A DNA stretch of 55,179 nt, taken from NCBI RefSeq assembly GCF_002940065.1, contig NZ_MDEJ01000010.1, positions 1 through 55,179 of the forward strand, written 5' to 3'. The translations under genes were made by a program, and so were the position numbers. Shown one piece after another: positions 28,296 through 37,918 of the stretch (its first letter is position 1; each line of letters starts with the position of its first letter). The notes below the pieces were generated by a model. It did not search any database. It was given only the letters and a program-made list of their open reading frames with translations, and was not told the origin of the DNA. This stretch comes from Xanthomonas populi (lineage in GTDB: Bacteria; Pseudomonadota; Gammaproteobacteria; Xanthomonadales; Xanthomonadaceae).

Positions 28296-30344
28296 TCAGT
28301 TTCCCAGAGTGGCGACAAGCGCCAGGTCGATCAACTTGATTGCGGCAAATGGCAGCAACACGCCACCCACGCCGTAGATCAGCATGTTCCGGCGCAGCAA
28401 GGCCGTGGCGCTGGAGGGACGAAAGCGCACGCCGCGCAGCGCCAACGGAATCAACGCAGGAATGATCAGTGCATTGAAGATCAATGCCGCAAGCACTGCA
28501 TGACGCGGGCTGGACAACTGCATCACGTTAAGTGCGGCCATCGAGGGAATCGCCGCGGCAAACAGCGCCGGCAGGATCGCGAAATACTTGGACACATCGT
28601 TGGCCAACGAGAACGTGGTCAACGCACCACGCGTGATCAGCTGCTGCTTGCCCACCTCGACCACCGCCAGCAATTTGGCAGGATCCGAATCCAGATCGAC
28701 CATGTTGCCGGCCTCCTTGGCCGCCTGCGTGCCGGAGTTCATTGCCAGGCCTACGTCGGCCTGCGCGAGCGCCGGTGCATCGTTGGTGCCGTCGCCAACC
28801 ATCGCCACCAGCCGTCCGCCGGCCTGCTCGGCGCGGATGCGCGCCAGCTTGTCTTCCGGGCGCGCTTGCGCGATGTAATCGTCCACGCCGGCTTCGGCTG
28901 CAATCGCTGCGGCAGTGAGCGGGTTGTCGCCGGTGATCATCACCGTCTTGATGCCCATCGCACGCAACTGCGCGAACTTCTCCTTGATGCCCGGCTTGAC
29001 CACGTCACTCAACTCGACCACACCGAGCACGTGACGGCCTTCGGCCACCACCAGCGGTGTCGCGCCGCTGCGCGCGACTTCTTCGATGCGTCCGTTCAAT
29101 TCCGGCGACACCGTGGCACCCATCGCCTGCACATACGCCACGATCGCGTCGCCGGCGCCCTTGCGGATGCCACGCCCGGCCAAATCAACGCCGGACATGC
29201 GGGTTTGCGCGGTGAACGCGATGAAGTGCGCACCCTCTGGTTCGACCGCCACCGCACCCTGCTGGCGTGCCAGCTTGACGATAGACTTGCCTTCCGGCGT
29301 CGGGTCGGCAAGCGAGGCGAGCATCGCCGCATCGCGTAGTTGCGCACGATCGATGCCTGCCAGCGGATGGAACGCGGTGGCCTGCCGATCGCCGAAGGTG
29401 ATGGTGCCGGTCTTGTCGAGCAGCAACACGTCTACGTCGCCGGCCACTTCCACTGCCTTGCCGGATTTGGCCAACACATTGGCCGACAGCGCGCGGTTCA
29501 TGCCGGCGATGCCGATCGCCGGCAACAGCCCGCCGATGGTGGTCGGAATCAGGCACACCAGCAGCGCGATCAGCAGCAGAGGATCCAATGCGACGCCAAC
29601 GAAACCTGCGATCGCCGGCAGCGACGCCACCACGATCAAGAACGTCAGCGTCATCGCCGCCAGCAACAAGGTAAGCGCGATTTCGTTCGGCGTTTTCTGC
29701 CGGTTGGCGCCTTCCACCAACGCGATCATGCGATCCAGAAAACTATGCCCCGGCTCGGCGGTGACCTTGAACACGATCTCATCGGAGAGCACCCGCGTCC
29801 CGCCGATCACACCACTGCGATCGGTGCCGGCCTCGCGCAATACCGGTGCCGATTCGCCGGTCACCGCGGCTTCGTTGATCGTTGCAACGCCGCGCACTAT
29901 TTCGCCATCGGCCGGGACGAATTCGCCTTCGGACACCATCACGTAGTCGCCCGGCCGCAACTCCGCCGCCGGCACGCGGGTCTCGCGGCCACCGAGTGCG
30001 GTTTCTACGCGACGTGCCACCAAATCCTTGCGCGCACGGCGCAACGAGGCCGCCTGTCCACGCCCACGCGCTTCGGCGATGGCCTCGGCGAAATTGCCGA
30101 ACAACACAGTGACGAACAAAATCGCCGTCACCGCCCAGCCGAAGCCGGCATTGCCATGCCCGCTGGCGGTGATCACCGCCGCCAACACCGTGCCTCCCAT
30201 CACCACCGCCATCACTGGGCTGCGCAGCAAATGCCGCGGCGCCAACTTGAGGAAGGCAGCACGCATCGCCGCAACCAGCACGGCAGCATCGAACAACGCT
30301 GCGTCGCCGCGCTCGCGTTTTTCAGTCGTATCGATCGTAGACAT
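28296..30344 (-). CDS. kdpB: potassium-transporting ATPase ATP-binding subunit KdpB
   Basis: 682 residues, a P-type ATPase. The phosphorylation site is in [14 protein letters not shown], the actuator loop is [15 protein letters not shown], and the hinge motif is [18 protein letters not shown]. Seven or so membrane helices are visible. It energises potassium uptake through KdpA. The order kdpA-kdpB-kdpC with 3-11 base gaps indicates one operon. Confidence 0.97.
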   Translation of the reverse strand: MSTIDTTEKRERGDAALFDAAVLVAAMRAAFLKLAPRHLLRSPVMAVVMGGTVLAAVITASGHGNAGFGWAVTAILFVTVLFGNFAEAIAEARGRGQAASLRRARKDLVARRVETALGGRETRVPAAELRPGDYVMVSEGEFVPADGEIVRGVATINEAAVTGESAPVLREAGTDRSGVIGGTRVLSDEIVFKVTAEPGHSFLDRMIALVEGANRQKTPNEIALTLLLAAMTLTFLIVVASLPAIAGFVGVALDPLLLIALLVCLIPTTIGGLLPAIGIAGMNRALSANVLAKSGKAVEVAGDVDVLLLDKTGTITFGDRQATAFHPLAGIDRAQLRDAAMLASLADPTPEGKSIVKLARQQGAVAVEPEGAHFIAFTAQTRMSGVDLAGRGIRKGAGDAIVAYVQAMGATVSPELNGRIEEVARSGATPLVVAEGRHVLGVVELSDVVKPGIKEKFAQLRAMGIKTVMITGDNPLTAAAIAAEAGVDDYIAQARPEDKLARIRAEQAGGRLVAMVGDGTNDAPALAQADVGLAMNSGTQAAKEAGNMVDLDSDPAKLLAVVEVGKQQLITRGALTTFSLANDVSKYFAILPALFAAAIPSMAALNVMQLSSPRHAVLAALIFNALIIPALIPLALRGVRFRPSSATALLRRNMLIYGVGGVLLPFAAIKLIDLALVATLGN

Positions 30345-30355
30345 TGCTCAAACTC

Positions 30356-32164
30356 TCAGGACGCCGCCAGGGCGAGGTGTTCATCGATAGGACCCAGCAC
30401 CAGTGCCGGCATGAACTGCAGCACGGTGAGCACAAGCACGATCGCCATCAGGGTCAACGCAAAGGTGGGGGTTTCGACCTGCAAGCTGCCGGCCGACTCC
30501 GGCGCACGCCGCTTCACCGCCATACGCGCAGCCACAATCAACGGCAAAATCAACGACGGATACCGGCCCAGTACCAACACCACCGAGCAGCTCAGGTCCC
30601 ACCAATACGTCGCGTCGCCCAGGCCTTCGAAACCCGAACCATTGTTGGAGAATGCAGAGGTGTACTCGTAGAACACCTGGCTGATACCGTGAAAGCCGGG
30701 ATTGGAATTGGCAGTCAATGCCGGCACCGCCAACGCTACCGCAGTGAAGCCCAATACCACCAGCGGCTGCAGCAGAATCAATAGCGCAAGCAACTGCACT
30801 TCGCGCGATTCGATCTTGCGGCCGAACAACTCCGGCGTGCGGCCTGTCATCAAACCGGCCAGAAACACGCTCAGCAACAGATACACCACAAACTGCTGCA
30901 AACCGCAGCCGATGCCGCCCCAGATCGCGTTGATCAGCATGTTCACCAGCGTGACCAGGCCGCTCAGTGGCGCCAACGAATCATGCATCGCATTGACCGA
31001 GCCATTAGAGGTCTGTGTGGTCAACGCCGCCCACAACGCGGACGCATCGGCGCCAATACGCACCTCTTTGCCTTCCATCAAGGCAGGCGAGCTCGTGCTG
31101 GCCGAATACGCTTCGGACCACAGCAACAGCGCGGTGGATGCGGCCGACATCGTCAACATGGTGCCGAATACCAATGCGGTGAGACGTTTGCGCCCGGTCA
31201 GATAGCCAACCATGAACACCACGCTCATCGGCAACAACACGATCGCCAGCGTTTCGAGAAAATTGCTCAACGGCGTTGGGTTTTCCAGCGCCACCGAACT
31301 ATTGGGACCGTACCAGCCACCACCATTGGTGCCGAGTTGCTTGACCGCAACCATCGCCGCAACCGGGCCGACCGGGATGGTCTGCTTGGGCATGCCGGCA
31401 CTGCTATCCAGCGGTGCGGCCGTTGCCGCACCCTGCAGTGTGGACGGCACGCCTTGCCAGCCAAGCAGCACGGTCCACAGCAGACACAACGGCAGCAGGA
31501 CGCGCACGCTGGCGCGGATCACATCGGCCCAGTAATTGCCGACGTCTGCCTCGGGCAGGGCCTCTAACCCGGAAGTCGACTGCTGCCGTCCTTGGCGCGA
31601 CAGCACTCTCTCCGGATCGTCCGATCCTGCCATCGGGGCGCTCGCCGTCGCCTCCAATGCCGGCGAGGCATCGGACACGCTCGCGACGGCGCGCCCGCCG
31701 AACAACGCACGCAGGGTCGCCACTGCCAACGCCAGTCCCATCATCGGTGTCACTACCTGCAGGCCGACGATGCCGGTCATCTGCGCCAGATACGACAACT
31801 GCGCCTGGCCCGAATAGTGCTGCTGATTGGTGTTGGTGACGAACGACACCATGGTGTGAAGCGCAGTATCCCAACGCATGTTCGGGATGGCATCCGGGTT
31901 GAACGGTAGCCACGCCTGGGTCATGAACACTGCCCAGGTCAGCAGGCCGACAATCAGGTTGCTGAGCAAAAACGCCACGGCATAGCCGCGCCACGACATG
32001 CCCTGCTGCGGGCGGGTGCCGAGCAACGCATACAACGGCCGTTCGATCCAGCCGAACACCGCATCGCCGCGCATCGGCGCGCCACGCATCACCGCCGCCA
32101 GATAGCGGCCCAGAGGCCACGCCAGCACGATGGCCAGCGCATAGACAAGAAAGGTTTCAGTCAT
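30356..32164 (-). CDS. kdpA: potassium-transporting ATPase potassium-binding subunit KdpA
   Basis: 602 residues, slightly longer than the usual ~560. An SKT-superfamily channel-like subunit with about ten transmembrane helices and four selectivity-filter loops, including FVTNTNQQHYSGQ, GTNGGGWYGPNSS and FSNNGSGFEGLG. A polar loop after the third helix region (VASVSDASPALEATASAPMAGSD) accounts for part of the extra length. It forms the potassium pathway of the Kdp complex in the inner membrane. Confidence 0.97.
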   Translation of the reverse strand: MTETFLVYALAIVLAWPLGRYLAAVMRGAPMRGDAVFGWIERPLYALLGTRPQQGMSWRGYAVAFLLSNLIVGLLTWAVFMTQAWLPFNPDAIPNMRWDTALHTMVSFVTNTNQQHYSGQAQLSYLAQMTGIVGLQVVTPMMGLALAVATLRALFGGRAVASVSDASPALEATASAPMAGSDDPERVLSRQGRQQSTSGLEALPEADVGNYWADVIRASVRVLLPLCLLWTVLLGWQGVPSTLQGAATAAPLDSSAGMPKQTIPVGPVAAMVAVKQLGTNGGGWYGPNSSVALENPTPLSNFLETLAIVLLPMSVVFMVGYLTGRKRLTALVFGTMLTMSAASTALLLWSEAYSASTSSPALMEGKEVRIGADASALWAALTTQTSNGSVNAMHDSLAPLSGLVTLVNMLINAIWGGIGCGLQQFVVYLLLSVFLAGLMTGRTPELFGRKIESREVQLLALLILLQPLVVLGFTAVALAVPALTANSNPGFHGISQVFYEYTSAFSNNGSGFEGLGDATYWWDLSCSVVLVLGRYPSLILPLIVAARMAVKRRAPESAGSLQVETPTFALTLMAIVLVLTVLQFMPALVLGPIDEHLALAAS

Positions 32165-32179
32165 TGGAGCGCACTCGCA

Positions 32180-32272
32180 TCAGAAGTCTTCGGGCCGCAA
32201 CACCACGTACAACAAATACGCAGCGGCAACGAGTACGGCCACGCCGCACAGCAGGGACAACCAGGCAGGCAT
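32180..32272 (-). CDS. kdpF: potassium-transporting ATPase small subunit KdpF
   Basis: A 30-residue single-helix peptide, MPAWLSLLCGVAVLVAAAY followed by LLYVVLRPEDF, matching KdpF in length, hydrophobicity and the PEDF-type ending. GGGAG lies 9 bases upstream. It lies 15 bases before kdpA and stabilises the Kdp complex in known systems. Confidence 0.9.
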   Translation of the reverse strand: MPAWLSLLCGVAVLVAAAYLLYVVLRPEDF

Positions 32273-32503
32273 GTCGGTTACTCCCGATGACGCGCGCAAC
32301 GCGGCGCGATGGATGCGATGCGCGACGGCATATGCAGCGTCTGCAGGCCAACAAGGCAAAGCGCTGCCGCACCGTGCGCGCAGCACCGATTGAGCAGACA
32401 GGTCAAAGGATGCATCGGGATCGTCCAGGGCGGAACCGCTCCGCCAACCTGCGCAGTGTCTTCCCGGGCTGCGTAAAGTCGCTATGGACCTGTCATGGCT
32501 GCC

Positions 32504-32525
32504 GCGTAAATTCTGCATAAATGCT
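32504..32525 (-). promoter_or_regulatory. possible KdpE-binding region upstream of kdpF
   Basis: On the minus strand two TTTA half-sites occur 7 bases apart (ATTTATGCAGAATTTACG), in an AT-rich patch within otherwise GC-rich DNA about 230 bases before kdpF. Known KdpE sites contain spaced TTTAC-like repeats. The distance is long and no clear promoter hexamers were picked out, so this is tentative. Confidence 0.25.
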
Positions 32526-32684
32526 GCGTAGCGACGGCATGCAGCGACGTATCCACCCTCTGCAGTGGTCTCAAGGCAACTACGACGAGTGCCTTCGTTG
32601 ACACGCTGATCGGACACGCCGTTTATTCAACCAACGCGCGCCATGCCCTGCTTGCAACCATGCACACCGACCATCTCGACTGGT

Positions 32685-32786
32685 CCTTGCCCGCCCACCG
32701 TCGCGGGACCTTCTGCGGCATGGATGCCCCACAACAGCCTCCAGGGACGGATTCACGGCGTGTCCCGCGAGGGTGGGCGGGCAAGG
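32685..32786. repeat. long inverted repeat in the kdpF upstream spacer
   Basis: Bases 32685-32709 and 32762-32786 are complementary over 25 positions with one mismatch, built around CTTGCCCGCCCAC and GTCGCGGGAC. The 52-base loop contains a smaller hairpin (GGCATGGATGCC) and CCAGGGACGGATTCACGGCG, a wording that I recall as common in xanthomonad intergenic DNA. The rest of 32273-32998 holds no gene that I can support. Confidence 0.6.
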
Positions 32787-32998
32787 GCCCTGCAACAAAG
32801 CCGCAGATCAGCCGCCCTGTGTCCGCCTCTCAACCATCGTCAAACGTTTACTGACAGTCGAGCGCGCACAAGTCCACGCGACATCCGACTGTACAAGCCA
32901 AAGTAGGCCGTCGAGAGCTGTGCGCCCGCGCACCTGTCGACGCAACACTCACCGCCGCTGCACTAACGTGCGGACGTCATCTATCAGAGTCTTCGCAC

Positions 32999-33337
32999 AT
33001 GCCCTTCCGCTATTCGATCAGCCTGCCCGACCCCACGCTCGCCCGCGGCGGCGATGCGAGCGTGAGCTTCAGCGCCCACGGTGCCGAGGCATTTGCCGAA
33101 CAGTTGCAGGCGGCCCTGCGTGACCCTGCCTGGTTCGATCGCTGGCGCCAGCTGCAGGCCGACCCAGACGCGGTGGACACGAGCTTTGGCGTCACCGATC
33201 CGTCGGCGACGGTGAGCGGCAAGCAGGGTGACCCACGTATCGACCTAGTCGCCACCACCAGCATCCCCGGCGACCTGCTCAAGCAGCGCATGCAGGCACT
33301 GGCCGGACATCATTGGGAATTGCGCGACGTGCGTTGA
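32999..33337 (+). CDS. conserved hypothetical small protein
   Basis: 112 residues. No known domain was recognised. It is acidic to neutral and has no signal peptide or membrane segment: MPFRYSISLPDPTLARGG, then a predicted helix AEAFAEQLQAALRDPAWFDRWRQLQ and a C-terminal strand-helix unit (DPRIDLVATTSIPGDLLKQRMQALAG). The frame has coding-like codon use, with G or C in third positions. It stands alone between the kdp upstream region and the convergent exporter gene. No function is proposed. Confidence 0.7.
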   Translation: MPFRYSISLPDPTLARGGDASVSFSAHGAEAFAEQLQAALRDPAWFDRWRQLQADPDAVDTSFGVTDPSATVSGKQGDPRIDLVATTSIPGDLLKQRMQALAGHHWELRDVR

Positions 33338-33392
33338 AGCCCACTGCCGCTGCGCGCACGGCGCGGCGGCGGCACCGCGGCGGCAAGCCTGC

Positions 33393-34319
33393 TCAGGTCA
33401 GCGCGTTGTTCACCACACGCCGTGGCCAACGCCACTTCAGATTCACCGCCAGCGTCCCGATCACGATCAACGCCAGGCCCAGCCATTGCACCGGCACCAG
33501 CGCGTGGCCGTAGAGCAGATAGTCCAGCAACAGCGTGACCAGCGGATACACGAACGCCAGTACCGCGATCGTGGCCACATGCAGGTGGCGATAGGACGAA
33601 TAGAACAGCACATACACGATGCCGCTGTGGATCACGCCCAAGCCCACCAGCCACAGCCAGTGCAGGCCCGGATGCAGCGCGGCGCCACTGGAAAACCCCG
33701 CAAGCAATAAGGTGCCGACCCAGCATTGTACGGTCACAACAGCAAGTGGCCGCTCGCGGCTGATGCGGCGCGACATCAACAACGATGCACCGCACAGCAA
33801 CGCCGCCAGCAAGGTCAGCGCGATGCCGAGCAGATAGCCGCGATCGGCGCTCTGCCACAACCGCGCCGGATCTGCAGAACACGCCACACCGACGAAGGCC
33901 AGCAACGTCCAGGCCAGGTCGACACGGCGCGTGCGCTCGCCCTGCAGCAATGCGGCAAGGATCAACATCACGAACGGAAACACGTGGTAGACCATCGCCG
34001 CCACACCGATCGACGAGCGCGCCATGCCGGCGAACAACGCCACCCAGTTCAGCACCAGCAAGACACCGCTGATGACCGCATCGCGCAACAGCGCACGCTC
34101 GCGCCACAGGCCGCGCAGCTGCCCACCGATCAAACCGCACACCGTCATAAACAGCGCACCGAACAGGCAGCGGTAGAACACCGCAGTCACCGAATCCTGC
34201 CCGCTTTCGTGCACGAAGACGCCCACCGACCCGATCAACACTTCGGCCACCAGCAATTGCCAGATCGCACGTCGTGCAGCACCGGCCGATGTCGCTTGAA
34301 CCGCCAAGGGAATGCTCAT
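33393..34319 (-). CDS. EamA/DMT-superfamily inner-membrane transporter
   Basis: 308 residues with about ten transmembrane helices arranged as two EamA repeats (first AIWQLLVAEVLIGSVGVFVH, second YLLGIALTLLAALLCGASLLMSRR). These proteins usually export metabolites such as amino acids or nucleosides. The ATG at 34319 overlaps the stop of the upstream phzF-like gene as ATGA, so the two are coupled and the transporter may carry the product of that enzyme. The substrate is not predictable. A longer open frame to 34391 runs into phzF and is rejected. Confidence 0.88.
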   Translation of the reverse strand: MSIPLAVQATSAGAARRAIWQLLVAEVLIGSVGVFVHESGQDSVTAVFYRCLFGALFMTVCGLIGGQLRGLWRERALLRDAVISGVLLVLNWVALFAGMARSSIGVAAMVYHVFPFVMLILAALLQGERTRRVDLAWTLLAFVGVACSADPARLWQSADRGYLLGIALTLLAALLCGASLLMSRRISRERPLAVVTVQCWVGTLLLAGFSSGAALHPGLHWLWLVGLGVIHSGIVYVLFYSSYRHLHVATIAVLAFVYPLVTLLLDYLLYGHALVPVQWLGLALIVIGTLAVNLKWRWPRRVVNNALT

Positions 34320-35095
34320 AGCGCAATCGTTCCCTGCAGATACTGCACAGCGCTGCCGCGCACGTACACATGCTGCGGCTCGACCCGGCAATCGAGTTCA
34401 CCGCCGCGTGCCGATGCCTGCAGCGCACGCAGCTGCGTCTTGCCAAGCGTTTGTGCCCACAGCGGCGCCAACGCGGCATGGATCGACCCGGTCACCGGAT
34501 CCTCGCTACCGCCATTGGCCGGCCAGAAATAGCGCGAGACGAAGTCATGCCCAGTCCCCGGCGCGGTGACCGCTACATCGCGCGGCGCCAGCACCAACAT
34601 CCGGCTCAGATCGGGCGTTACCTCACGCACCTGTCCTTCATCGGCGTAGACGGCGATGTAGGCCTGCGCGTTTGCATAGACAGCCTGTGGCGCGATCGAC
34701 AACGCCTCCAACAAGGCTTGCGGCACTACCGGCACCAGCGACGGCATCTGGTTGGGGAAGCACAGCTCGAAGGTACTCTCGGCCACCCTGGCGACCTCGA
34801 TCTCACCGACTGCAGGCGCGCGCAATCGCAACGGGAATGCAGCGCCTTGATGCATGGCAATCACGAACGCGCTGGCCAAGGTCGCATGCCCGCAGAAGCC
34901 GACTTCCTTGATCGGAGAAAACCAGCGAATGTCGAATACTCCGCTCTCGTCGCGCACGAAAAATGCGGTCTCCGACAAATTGTGTTCGCTGGCAATCGCC
35001 TGCATCAGCGACTCCGGCAGCCATTCCTGCAACGGCACAACAGCCGCAGGATTGCCCTTGAAACGCACCGTAGTGAACGCATCGACCATAAACAT
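34316..35095 (-). CDS. PhzF-family isomerase/epimerase-like protein
   Basis: 259 residues, the usual family length, with the duplicated diaminopimelate-epimerase fold. Seen are VDAFTTVRFKGNPAAVV at the N-terminus, the catalytic-acid motif HNLSETAFFV, GFCGHATLASAFVI and GSEDPVTGSIHAALAP. PhzF in phenazine synthesis isomerises a dihydro-anthranilate; no other phenazine genes are here, so the substrate is unknown. The start at 35095 (MFMVDAF) is favoured because family members start near VDAFT. A GTG at 35131 would add 12 residues. It is divergent from a MocR regulator. Confidence 0.87.
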   Translation of the reverse strand: MFMVDAFTTVRFKGNPAAVVPLQEWLPESLMQAIASEHNLSETAFFVRDESGVFDIRWFSPIKEVGFCGHATLASAFVIAMHQGAAFPLRLRAPAVGEIEVARVAESTFELCFPNQMPSLVPVVPQALLEALSIAPQAVYANAQAYIAVYADEGQVREVTPDLSRMLVLAPRDVAVTAPGTGHDFVSRYFWPANGGSEDPVTGSIHAALAPLWAQTLGKTQLRALQASARGGELDCRVEPQHVYVRGSAVQYLQGTIAL

Positions 35096-35237
35096 AGGAA
35101 GCAGCACGGCCAACCTCACAGAAGAGAACACACACCTGGCGCACTCACCGGGCCGACCCAGTCTGCAGCGCAGTACACGACCCTGACAGATTCAGATACG
35201 CTGCAAATCGACCAATACAGATGAAAGGTACCGGCAC

Positions 35238-36647
35238 ATGCTTCTGTACGAATCGCTGGCCACTCAGCTGCGACAGCAAATCGAAGGCGGCACCCTGCGT
35301 GCCGGCGAGCGCCTGCCTTCGATCCGGCAACTGGCTGCCAATCACGGCATCAGCACCGCCACCGCAGTGCAGGCCTTCCTGCAACTGGAACGCGAAGGGC
35401 GCGTGCAGGCGCGGCCGCGCTCCGGCTACTTCGTGCGCACCACCGCCTCTGCATTGCCTGTCGCTACACCCGCAACGCGTCGGCGCAAACCCGGCATGGT
35501 CGACAACCCTGCCTTGCAGCGCGTGCTCGACACCCTGGCGCGTACCGACCTGCTGCCGCTGCACACCGCCACTCCCGCGCCGGCGTTGTTGCCGGCTGCG
35601 CACTTGGCCGCCGCCCTGTCGCGTCAGTTGCGGCGCCAACGCACTGCCGCACTGGACTACGCACCGCCACAAGGCCACGCCGTACTGCGCCGGCAGATCG
35701 CACAGCGCTACGCACACTGCGCAACCACCGTAGCCGCAGAAGAAGTGGTGATCACCGCCGGTGCGATGGAGGCCATTAGCCTGGCGCTGCGCACGCTCAC
35801 CGCACCGGGCGATGTAGTGCTGGTGGAAACGCCCACCTACCACGGCATCCTGCAGGCGGTGGCCGCGTTACGACTCAAGGTGCTGGAAGTCCCCAACCGC
35901 GCCGGCCACGGCATCGATGTCGCGCGCCTGGACGCGCTGCTGCAACGCACGCCGGTACGCGCGGCGCTGCTGGTGCCCAACTTCAAAAATCCAAACGGCA
36001 GCCTCACCCCCGACAGTGCCAAGTACGCATTGCTCGACAGCTGCGCGCGCCACGGCACCGTGGTGATCGAAGACGATATCTACGGCGAACTGGATTGGTC
36101 GGGCCAGCGCCCACGCCCGCTACGCCACTTCGACACGCATGCCAACGTGATCACCTGCGGCTCGTTCTCCAAGGTACTGTCGCCCGGCCTGCGAGTGGGG
36201 TGGTTGCTGGGCGGCGACTGGACCGACGCCTTGGTGCGCGCCAAATACTTTTCCACCGTCGGCAGCGCCAGCCTACCGCAACTGGCGCTGGCCGATTATC
36301 TTGCGCAGCACGATCTGGAACGGCATCTGCGCAAGCTACTCCGCACCCTGGCCGACAACGGCCAACGCCTGCGCGATGCGATCGTGCGGCATTGGCCGGA
36401 GGGAACGCGGGTGGGCGACCCGGCCGGCGGACTCTCGCTGTGGCTGCAATTACCGAACGGTGAAAGTGGACAAGCCTTGTTCGAAGCCGCATTGGCCGAA
36501 GGTATCGGCACCTCGCCGGGCCATCTGTACTCCAGCCGCGGCGATTACGCAGATCATCTACGCCTGACCTGCGGCCAGCCGTGGAGCGACACGCTGGAAC
36601 GTGCGATGCGACGATTGGGCAAGCTTGCGGCGCAGGTGGCGCGTTAG
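35238..36647 (+). CDS. MocR-type regulator (GntR HTH fused to PLP aminotransferase fold)
   Basis: 469 residues. The N-terminal GntR winged helix (YESLATQLRQQIEGGTLRAGERLPSIRQLAANHGISTATAVQAF) is joined by a linker to a fold-type I aminotransferase domain. The PLP lysine is in the segment CGSFSKVLSPGLRVGWL, and the ring-stacking region and Asp/Tyr residues are in VIEDDIYGELDW. Such proteins usually bind PLP and an amino-compound effector and often control a divergently transcribed gene, here the phzF-eamA pair 142 bases away. Transaminase activity is possible but usually vestigial. GAAAGG precedes the ATG. Confidence 0.9.
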   Translation: MLLYESLATQLRQQIEGGTLRAGERLPSIRQLAANHGISTATAVQAFLQLEREGRVQARPRSGYFVRTTASALPVATPATRRRKPGMVDNPALQRVLDTLARTDLLPLHTATPAPALLPAAHLAAALSRQLRRQRTAALDYAPPQGHAVLRRQIAQRYAHCATTVAAEEVVITAGAMEAISLALRTLTAPGDVVLVETPTYHGILQAVAALRLKVLEVPNRAGHGIDVARLDALLQRTPVRAALLVPNFKNPNGSLTPDSAKYALLDSCARHGTVVIEDDIYGELDWSGQRPRPLRHFDTHANVITCGSFSKVLSPGLRVGWLLGGDWTDALVRAKYFSTVGSASLPQLALADYLAQHDLERHLRKLLRTLADNGQRLRDAIVRHWPEGTRVGDPAGGLSLWLQLPNGESGQALFEAALAEGIGTSPGHLYSSRGDYADHLRLTCGQPWSDTLERAMRRLGKLAAQVAR

Positions 36648-36685
36648 CTTCGTTGTTGGCATCAACTTTTGAATTGGCGTCGGCT

Positions 36686-36893
36686 GTTGCTGTTGCTGTT
36701 GAACAACAACAACGATGTCGCCGCATCTACTTGACGCGAACTTTCAGATGCGCAATAGCGAGCCCCTCTCCCCACGGGAGAGGGGTTGGGGTGAGGGTAA
36801 GGGGCGAAGCCGTCGTCACTTTCAAACTGCACGAGGCTTCGCTCGTACACTCATCCGCCCCTGCGGGGCACCTTCTCCCGAAGGGAGAAGGGA
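36686..36893. repeat. REP-like composite hairpin region
   Basis: Bases 36648-37029 hold no gene. Within them are a GTTGCTGTTG/CAACAACAAC inverted trinucleotide tract (36686-36713), a 10-bp hairpin CCCCTCTCCC-CAC-GGGAGAGGGG (36763-36785) followed by GTTGGGGTGAGGG, a small hairpin GCCCC-TGC-GGGGC (36857-36869) and a 9-bp hairpin CCTTCTCCC-GAA-GGGAGAAGG (36871-36891). The combination matches the widespread intergenic repeat type with a CCTCTCCC core seen in many proteobacteria. It may end transcription from both convergent genes. Confidence 0.65.
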
Positions 36894-37029
36894 CATCAGG
36901 TTGCCGCTTTACTCATGACACCAGCGCACGCAATACAGCAATGCCAGGCGCCAGGCGCGTACCTCTCGCCATCCCATGGCACGCACTCCACTACTCACTC
37001 AACCAGCCACTCCTCACGCAACGAAACAA

Positions 37030-37860
37030 TCAACCACGCAACGCCGCAGCATGATGCGCAATATGCTCGCCGATAAAACTCGAGATGAAGTAATAGCTAT
37101 GGTCATAACCAGGCTGCAGACGTACCGTGACCGGATAATCAGCGGTCTGTGCAGCTTCCTCGAATAGCGCAGTTTTCAACTGGTTTTCGAGAAATTCATC
37201 CGCGTCGCCCTGATCGATCAATAGCGGCAAGCGCTCCTGCGTCTTTGCGATCAACGCAGTGGCGTCATAGGCTTTCCACGTATCGCGATCCGGCCCCAGA
37301 TACTGGCCAAACGCCTTCTCACCCCACGGCACCTGGCTCGGCGCGACGATCGGTGAAAATGCCGACACGCTGCGATAGCGGCCCGGATTCTTCAATGCGA
37401 TGGTCAAGGCGCCGTGCCCGCCCATCGAGTGGCCGCTGATCGCGCGCGCGCCGGTGGTAGCGAAAGTCGCTTCGATCAACGCCGGCAATTCGTTCACCAC
37501 ATAGTCGTACATGCGGTAGTGCGCCGCCCACGGCTGCTCGGTGGCATCGACGTAGAAACCGGCGCCCTTGCCGATATCGTAGCCGTCCGCGTCGGCCACG
37601 TCGTCGCCACGCGGGCTGGTATCCGGTGCGACCAGGATCACGCCATGCTCGGCCGCGTAACGCTGCGCGCCGGCCTTGCTGATGAAATTCTGTTCGGTGC
37701 AGGTCAGGCCGCTGAGCCAGTACAGCACCGGCAGCGGGCCATCGGCGGCCTGCGGTGGCAGATACACGCCCACCTGCATGCTGCAGTTCAAGCTCTGCGA
37801 CTGGTGCCGGTAGACGTCTTGCCAACCGCCGAAGCAGGCACGGTGTTCGATACGTTCCAT
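37030..37860 (-). CDS. fghA: S-formylglutathione hydrolase
   Basis: 276 residues, a serine esterase with alpha/beta-hydrolase fold that splits S-formylglutathione into formate and glutathione, the last step of glutathione-dependent formaldehyde oxidation. Seen are SGLTCTEQNFISKAGAQRYA, the nucleophile elbow GHSMGGHGALTIAL, and the acid and histidine of the triad in DQGDADEFL and GYDHSYYFISSFI. AAGGAA precedes the ATG at 37860; the longer upstream frame is not used. It is last in the cluster frmR-adhC-gfa-fghA. Confidence 0.96.
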   Translation of the reverse strand: MERIEHRACFGGWQDVYRHQSQSLNCSMQVGVYLPPQAADGPLPVLYWLSGLTCTEQNFISKAGAQRYAAEHGVILVAPDTSPRGDDVADADGYDIGKGAGFYVDATEQPWAAHYRMYDYVVNELPALIEATFATTGARAISGHSMGGHGALTIALKNPGRYRSVSAFSPIVAPSQVPWGEKAFGQYLGPDRDTWKAYDATALIAKTQERLPLLIDQGDADEFLENQLKTALFEEAAQTADYPVTVRLQPGYDHSYYFISSFIGEHIAHHAAALRG

Positions 37861-37918
37861 GAGATTCCTTCGATAAAAACCTGCGGCCGACATGGATGCC
37901 GACCGCGGGGTTGGGCGA

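Noticed and set aside
32643-32906. Rightward ORF across the long inverted repeat
   Set aside because: Its sequence is dictated by the palindromic repeat, with no ribosome site or recognisable domain.
34316-36647. A phenazine biosynthesis cluster suggested by the PhzF-like gene
   Set aside because: None of the other phz genes is present and PhzF-family proteins have many roles.
36581-37054. ORF across the REP-like region
   Set aside because: Most of it is repeat sequence or the end of the MocR gene in another frame.
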